Assembly (NCBI GenBank): GCA_024305745.1
Contig: JAHRBS010000010.1
Span: 1,557,501 to 1,621,500 of the forward strand
Source of the DNA: Polyporus tsugae
Taxonomy: Eukaryota > Basidiomycota > Agaricomycetes > Polyporales > Polyporaceae
Direction: 5' to 3'
Length of the DNA: 64,000 nt
The notes under the pieces are model-generated. The model was not told where the DNA came from and searched no databases. It worked only from the letters and a program-made list of their open reading frames with translations. The position numbers were made by a program, and so were the translations under genes. Each line of letters begins with the position of its first letter. Within the stretch, counting starts at the first letter, position 1. Positions 58,602 to 64,000 of the stretch are shown here, piece after piece.

Positions 58602-59045
58602 AGGGCCTCGAGCAGGATCCTCTGCCTCCTACGCTGGCGATGCGGGTTTCGCTTTCGACCGTCCATGCCCAGCTGGACCCGTGGTTCCCATTTATATATG
58701 TACACCACATACTACGTCAACTTTCCGAATTTCATGGACAGTCTGGACTCATGCACACATGTCTCTAGGTGGGAACACGGATAAGAGCATGCGCGTTTCC
58801 CAAACGAACGTGTCTGGAATATATTGAGTTGGACCTGGAGGCTTCCCATTCCATGACTTGTTGAATCTTGACCGGTGCTTCTTGTCAGTTAATCCGACCC
58901 ATTCGTCGAGAATCATTCCATGCAACGTCCCACCGAACCTTAATCTACTCCTGCCGCCCTAATCGGCATCACGCGCGCTCTTTCCTGCTCTTATTTGCAT
59001 CGCCGGTAGCTGTCCAACGACGCCCCGCACGCCCTCCCTACCACC
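58602..59045. other. Intergenic region
   Basis: It lies between the F-box pseudogene and the next F-box gene and likely holds the promoter of the latter. No other feature is seen. Confidence 0.4.
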
Positions 59046-60837
59046 ATGTCCTCAACCCAGGTACGCGTCCTACATCGTTCTATGGCCCTCTCGAAGTGAG
59101 TGCCTTGTCTCATATGTCCCGTGTCGATGGCTCATCTATACTCATTTTCCATGTGTCAGCAGCCTTATTCTTGGGCCCCGCAATATCTCCCTTACCGGTC
59201 TCTCACAGCCCCCGTGCATGACAATGCCTCCGGAGATTCTTTCCAAGATATTCCTCATTCACTTGTCGGACTTAAGCGATGAACACCTCAGGAACCTCTT
59301 AGATCCATGGCGGGATAGTCCCTCCCCGCGGTATTACAAGTGGATTCTTGTCACGCACGTCTGCAGGTATTGGCGGCATGTTGCCCACCACTACGCGAAG
59401 CTGTGGACGTTCGTTGCTCTCCAACCCAGCACTGTCCCGGGTGTCCTTCATCCCGATGTCCTCCAACGTGCGGGGGCCCTGCCTCTTTCCATAGTCTACC
59501 ACCAAGTCCGAAGCCGCACTCGCGAAGGGAAGGGATGGCGTACGCCGGCTGTCGCGCACCTCGGCCATCTGTTGCCTAAGATTCAGAACCTCTACCTCGT
59601 CCTTGACGACACGGATTGCACCGCGGGCGAACTCTGCAATGCCTTGCGCCGACCGGCCGAACACCTCGAGACTCTCCACATTGCCTTTGGCTCCGAACGG
59701 CCCCATCAGCTCGTCGCGCAAAACCGGGAGATCCCACCTGTCCTATTTTCTTGCAACGTCCCCATGCTCCATACCCTCACCATCTCCAACGGCGACTTCG
59801 CCTGGAACAACTCCCTCTTCCGTCCCACTCTTCGGCACCTTGAAATCTTTCACCGCAAGCGGCTCGAGCCCGCCGCGGCGGGGATGCGCATGTTCATCGA
59901 TATGGTGGCGACGCTACCCCTGCTCGAGACCCTCATCATCGACTCTGTCCCGGAGTGCAGCGCGGTGGATACGATTGCGAATTTGCCGGCGCTGCGCCTG
60001 CTCGAAGTCCGCGGGAGCGTCAGGAAGACGGCGCTTCTTCTCTCCCATGTACGCTTCCCCATGTCCACGACGATCTCCATCGGCATACCTTGTGGGACTT
60101 GTGAGCTCACCGCCGCGGAGCTCGAGTCCCTCGCCCATGCCCTCCATCCGATCCTGCAGGAAGAGCCACTGCATACCGTCTACTACGCAGTCTTTGCCCA
60201 TAGCAACGACGTACCGAGCCCCGACACCGGCCGTGCTTGGGCCAGAGAGCCCACAGATGCAGACCAACCACAGCTACCGAGTCCTGCGGTGGCCCCACGG
60301 CTCATCCTGACCGGAGATGGCCCTCGTGCATTGAGCCCCGTCCTGCACAGCCTGGACCTCTCGCACGTTAGGAATGTCCAGGTTTTGGGTTCGGGCGTGT
60401 CCGTGGGTCCATTGCCGAGCTGGCTGGAAGGTGTCTCCGATACCGCGCTGGTGCGTCTCGAGGAGGAAGACTCGCCTGTCGGAAACGTCACGGAGGAGGC
60501 TCAAGCAGTCACTCAGCATCCACGGCGCCCGGCCGGTGATGTTGATGATGTGGTCCACGCACGGATTGGCGGCAGGGAAGCTCTCCATCCTACGCTTTTG
60601 GAGGGAGCATTAGTCGCTCCGGAGGGCCTGAACATGGGGCCGAAGCTCCCAGCGTTCCCATTCGAGGATGTAGGGTACCGGGGTGGGAATCCTGTTGGTG
60701 CTGGATGGATGGGCGGCGCGAGATGGGTCCGGGACGACGGGCATCAAAACTACCGAGTTCGTGGGGGTCCCGCTTGTGCCGCCTGTGCGCTCACTGCTGA
60801 GGCGTGCCAGTATAAGCTCCCTCCGATGTTGGGTTGA
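59046..60837 (+). CDS. F-box protein with LRR-like C-terminal part; N-terminal frame uncertain
   Basis: An F-box protein would bind Skp1 and present a target to an SCF ubiquitin ligase. The main frame from the ATG at 59218 has 539 residues and begins almost in the F-box: MTMPPEILSKIFLIHLSDLS, then VTHVCRYWRHVAHHYAKLWT. Upstream, an exon MSSTQ (59046-59060) and an acceptor near 59160 would give QPYSWAPQYLPYRSLTAPVH, a plausible N-terminus, but it reaches the F-box in a different frame. A one-base insertion near 59223 would explain this. The middle has family-typical repeats (LLPKIQNLYLVLDD, MVATLPLLETLIIDS, TIANLPALRLLEVRGS). The last 100 residues are Gly/Ala-rich and do not resemble the neighbouring F-box protein, so a second shift near 60450 is possible. 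It may be a recently damaged copy or may use the internal start. Confidence 0.65.
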
Positions 60838-61307
60838 TGCGGTTGGGATCGAGACTCAGGACGTCGGTTTATGTACTTGCATACCCTTTGATTCACTAGT
60901 ACTGTATGTCCGTACTACTATGTGTGCGCGCTTTGACCTGTAACTCTAGTATACGCCCTACTGCGATGTGTATGCTCTCCTATTGCAAGTTGTATGAACA
61001 TCCTGGGCCTCGGATTCCTAACCGCGTACGCTGCCTGCAGAAGCCTGAAATCACAGTAGGAGTGCTGTCCCCGTGTTTGTGTTGGACTAGTCCGAGTTGA
61101 CTTTAATTATGATTTGCGGCGCTTGAAAGTTCTTAGAGAGCTCGACTATGTCACCCCGTTTCAGCAGTGCTTCGTGCTTGCTTCCATGCAGTGTACAGGT
61201 CCCTCTCAACCTCCACCTGGAAAGCTGAGCACGCTGCGAAATAACGGGATGTTACAGCCTCAGTGAGTCTAAATCATCGTTTGAACCATCTGTGAGTGTG
61301 CGAAGTC
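60838..61307. other. Intergenic region
   Basis: It lies between two F-box genes and presumably holds the promoter of the downstream one. No other feature is seen. Confidence 0.4.
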
Positions 61308-63428
61308 ATGAACAGCGCTGGGCTCACTGTACCATGTCCTTACCTCAGTGACATCGCCATCGAGCAGCGGAAGCTGGAAGGCGAGATAGCGTCCCTCCAG
61401 CAGAAACTCAGGAAGCTCAGGAACAAATGCAACTCCCGAGTTCCGATTGCTAGACTTCCGCCTGAGATTCTCTCCGAAATCTTTCTCGACCAAGCAGCCA
61501 AGATTCGCGAGGAACGGCTTACGATCAAACTCCGCGGATACAACGACTGTCCCGCCGACCTGGTCCACAAATCTTTTTACGCTTGGATCAACGTATCTCA
61601 CGTGTCTCGACACTGGCGGGAGGTGTCCTTGAATTGCGTCCAGCTGTGGACTTGGCTCGCGCTCGAACCGCGCATCACGAACGATGTCGTTGAGACTCTC
61701 CTCCCCCGAGCTCATGACCTTCCACTCACCGCCGTTTTATTATTCTTCAACCCAAGATCCTACTGCGGTGGATGTATGCGTCTGGACCAGCTCCTTGATC
61801 ACTACAATACCACACTACGTCGTCTTGAAACCCTCCTCCCTCGGCTTCGAGAATTGGTGCTCGTCGTTGACTGGGAGGAGTGTGAGGAGTTGTGGGATGT
61901 GCTCACAATACCCACGGACGCCTTGGAGACCATTCGGATCGAGGCAGTAGGGGCTTCACACTTTTCGCCACCTGTGTTGGTCATCCCGTCCCAGCTATTT
62001 GCGTCCCGAACACCGCGTCTACACTCCGTCAAGCTCTCCAGCGTCGGCCTCGATTGGCCAAACACCCTGCTATGCTCCTCCCTCCGACATCTCGATGTAT
62101 CACGCTGCGGCATGGACGGCGACAGCGAGCTGCAACCATTCCTATCGGCCATATGCATGCTACCTCACCTCGAAACCCTCTGCGCACACTGGACGCGCCC
62201 TGCAACCGCCATGAATCCAGATCTGCCTCAGGCCCCGCCCCTCCCCGAAGAACACGAAATCGCCTCGTTTCCCCGTCTCAAACACGTCCATCTTTCCGGC
62301 GGGAACCAGCGGATAGCCACCATTCTCATGTATACTCGCTGGTCGATCGAGACGCGTATGCACTTCACTGTCATCGACACCGTCGCCCCTGCCGAGAGAG
62401 AGTACTTCCAGCTCGCCTTCCGCAGCCTCTTCTCAAAGGAAACCGTTCGCGGCGCTATGTACGCCTTCAACGGCTTCGGGGTCGATACCACTCTCCTCCT
62501 GTGGTCTGTGGAGGGAAAGGTTACCGACAGGGAACCTCATACCGAGCTTGAAGAGCCCTTGAACTTGACAGGCAAAGAGATTCCCCCGCCCCGCCTTCAC
62601 ATACACAGCGACAGCGACTCTCTGGATCATCCCATCCTCATGGCCCTCCAGGCGATCGACTTGTCGTACCTCCGCGTCCTCCTCGTCCTTGGCACAGCGA
62701 CCGGGAGACAGTGGGCGAGCATGTTCCGGTCCGCCTCCCGCCTAGTCGCGCTCCGGGTAAAGGCCCAGGCTGCGTTCGGGCTTCCCGCGTTGCTCGCGGG
62801 CGACGCACGCACGCTTAGCCCGCAGGACGTCAACCTTGCGATCCGCGCGGGACTCGACGAGTGGCACTGGCTTGAGTTCAACAGAGGCGGCGAGGGGGGC
62901 GGCGCTACTAGCGACCTCATGCACGACGCGCAGGCGCGCGAGGACCTGGAGCTCAACGCGCACGCTGCCGAGGTGCTCAACGGTGCGGTTGCGACTGGTG
63001 TCGATCCCCTTGTCCAGGCCGGCAACGGGGACGGGAGTGGCGGAGATGAGGGCGGGGGCGACGACAAGACCCCTTCAAGCATCCTGTTCCCCAACCTGCG
63101 CGTCGTGCAGATCGTCACGGTCGACATCGCATTGCCCGATGGGTGGGCGGGACCCCTACCGTACAAGCGTCCGGCGGTCATGGACCTGATGATGTACCAA
63201 GCGAAACACGCGAAGTATGGGCTGGATGTCGCCGCGCTGGCGCGGTGTCTGCGGATGCGGCGGGAGCAGGGTGCGGGCGAGCTGCTGTTGCTGGACTTCT
63301 GTGACTGCCATTGCGAGGACAAGGCGCAGCTCCAGCCGTTGGTCGGGCAAGGTGTGGATGTGAACTGGGACGGACAGTCTGTGTCGTCGGATCTGGAGAC
63401 TCGGGCTACGCTGTTAAATACTACTTAA
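61308..63428 (+). CDS. F-box protein with LRR-like C-terminal part (intact)
   Basis: A single exon of 706 residues from the ATG at 61308. A short coiled coil (LEGEIASLQQKLRKLRNKCN) precedes the F-box IARLPPEILSEIFLDQAAKI, followed by the conserved WINVSHVSRHWREVSLNCVQ and LWTWLALEP. The rest has irregular leucine-rich strands: [71 protein letters not shown]. An inserted acidic Gly/Asp-rich loop lies near residues 570-590 (GNGDGSGGDEGGGDD). The order helix, F-box, CRYW/SRHW motif and LRR-like part is the usual one of the expanded agaricomycete F-box family. The substrate is unknown. The in-frame GTG at 61296 is not needed. Confidence 0.88.
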   Translation: MNSAGLTVPCPYLSDIAIEQRKLEGEIASLQQKLRKLRNKCNSRVPIARLPPEILSEIFLDQAAKIREERLTIKLRGYNDCPADLVHKSFYAWINVSHVSRHWREVSLNCVQLWTWLALEPRITNDVVETLLPRAHDLPLTAVLLFFNPRSYCGGCMRLDQLLDHYNTTLRRLETLLPRLRELVLVVDWEECEELWDVLTIPTDALETIRIEAVGASHFSPPVLVIPSQLFASRTPRLHSVKLSSVGLDWPNTLLCSSLRHLDVSRCGMDGDSELQPFLSAICMLPHLETLCAHWTRPATAMNPDLPQAPPLPEEHEIASFPRLKHVHLSGGNQRIATILMYTRWSIETRMHFTVIDTVAPAEREYFQLAFRSLFSKETVRGAMYAFNGFGVDTTLLLWSVEGKVTDREPHTELEEPLNLTGKEIPPPRLHIHSDSDSLDHPILMALQAIDLSYLRVLLVLGTATGRQWASMFRSASRLVALRVKAQAAFGLPALLAGDARTLSPQDVNLAIRAGLDEWHWLEFNRGGEGGGATSDLMHDAQAREDLELNAHAAEVLNGAVATGVDPLVQAGNGDGSGGDEGGGDDKTPSSILFPNLRVVQIVTVDIALPDGWAGPLPYKRPAVMDLMMYQAKHAKYGLDVAALARCLRMRREQGAGELLLLDFCDCHCEDKAQLQPLVGQGVDVNWDGQSVSSDLETRATLLNTT

Positions 63429-63772
63429 CCGTTCTTGATCAGGCTCATTAGTTCGTTCAAGATCTGTAGACTTAGTATGTAAATTACAAGATTGACTATT
63501 CGTGACTGCTAAACTTGTAGACTACTGCACCACGCCTTCTCTGTTAGCGAGTAACCCTGCGGCCTGAGGCGTGCGCGTGAATGTTTGCGTTCGACCACCT
63601 TCAAGTTTGAATAATATTTGAATGTTTGAACCTGCGATGGCTGGGTCATCGGCCCGGTCGCTGCCGGGCAAGACGCGCGAGTCGCGATGGGTCGCGACGC
63701 CTCTTGCCTTCAGCCATACCTCGCCGCTTCTTCCTTGGACCGCCTCAGCTCGAAGAGCACTCGACTGACACC
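63429..63772. other. Intergenic region upstream of the last gene
   Basis: It holds the F-box 3' end and the upstream region of the partial gene. An in-frame ATG-less stretch from 63626 looks like leader. No feature is recognised. Confidence 0.4.
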
Positions 63773-64000
63773 ATGGACGTTGATGTCGACATTGAAGACG
63801 TGACAGATGATTTGACCTCAGATAACGGCAGCGAAGACTACACCTCCCGCAAAATGAGGGGGGAAGATGCTTCGAAAACTGATACGGACACGCCGTACGT
63901 CTCAGATTTCCAACGCATACCGCTGCATAGAAGGGGCCAAGTTGCTGATGAATTTCCAGTGAGCAGAAGAAGCTTAGGGAGCAGATAGCCTATCATGACA
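63773..64000 (+). CDS. 5' end of an unrecognised gene (truncated by the window edge)
   Basis: The first exon starts at an ATG followed by a strongly acidic N-terminus (MDVDVDIEDVTDDLTSDNGS). It continues TPYVSDFQRIPLHRRGQVAD and ends at a GT donor near 63959 (CCA/GTGAGC). The remaining bases to 64000 are then intron. The Met was preferred over the longer frame from 63626 because the upstream part is basic low-complexity sequence. No family can be named from 62 residues. Confidence 0.45.

Overview
The window comes from a basidiomycete fungus, most likely an Agaricomycete. Genes are dense, GC-rich and broken by many GT-AG introns of about 45-75 nt, and they include families typical of mushrooms: tandem MYND zinc-finger proteins, single-exon F-box/LRR-like proteins and an Ncp1-like alanine/lysine-rich protein. 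Nothing prokaryotic is present. No tRNA, rRNA or CRISPR was recognised. Gene models were built by joining reading frames at splice sites and checking that the phase closes. Family names rest on recognised motifs and remembered homologues; no database search was run.

Region 1 (1-12.7 kb) is core housekeeping: the 3' end of an unrecognised gene, mitochondrial SSB (RIM1, minus), an HBS1 ribosome-rescue GTPase gene whose structure also supports a SKI7-like exosome-adaptor isoform, an ENT nucleoside transporter, VFA1 (minus) and class III alcohol/formaldehyde dehydrogenase. Region 2 (13-19.7 kb) is accessory: two intact MYND genes and one decayed copy on the minus strand, an AT-richer segment bounded by an 85-bp perfect inverted repeat that holds an orphan coding exon, and a 686-bp MITE with 31-bp terminal inverted repeats and an 8-bp target duplication.

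Region 3 (20-47 kb) is mostly core: an ATG37/ACBD5-like acyl-CoA-binding protein, mitochondrial ribosomal protein mS34 head-to-head with GatC, a secreted M43 metalloprotease, dUTPase, a disordered SQ-rich nuclear-type protein, a coiled-coil protein, an unknown protein, ESF2, ARS2/SERRATE, the HOG-pathway response regulator SSK1 and a KDM3-type JmjC histone demethylase.

Region 4 (47-64 kb) starts with a 3.3-kb gene-poor gap. Two tandem paralogues of a HerA/FtsK-like P-loop ATPase with almost identical exon architecture follow, then RRP8 and an F-box cluster: one multiply frameshifted pseudogene, one copy with a probable frameshift near its N-terminus and one intact copy. The 5' end of a further gene runs off the right edge.

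The genes do not form one pathway. Several serve RNA and ribosome biology: HBS1/SKI7, ESF2, RRP8, ARS2, and mS34 with GatC in mitochondrial translation. The best candidates for something under-described are the HBS1/SKI7 dual gene, the tandem HerA-like ATPases and the inverted-repeat segment with its captured exon.
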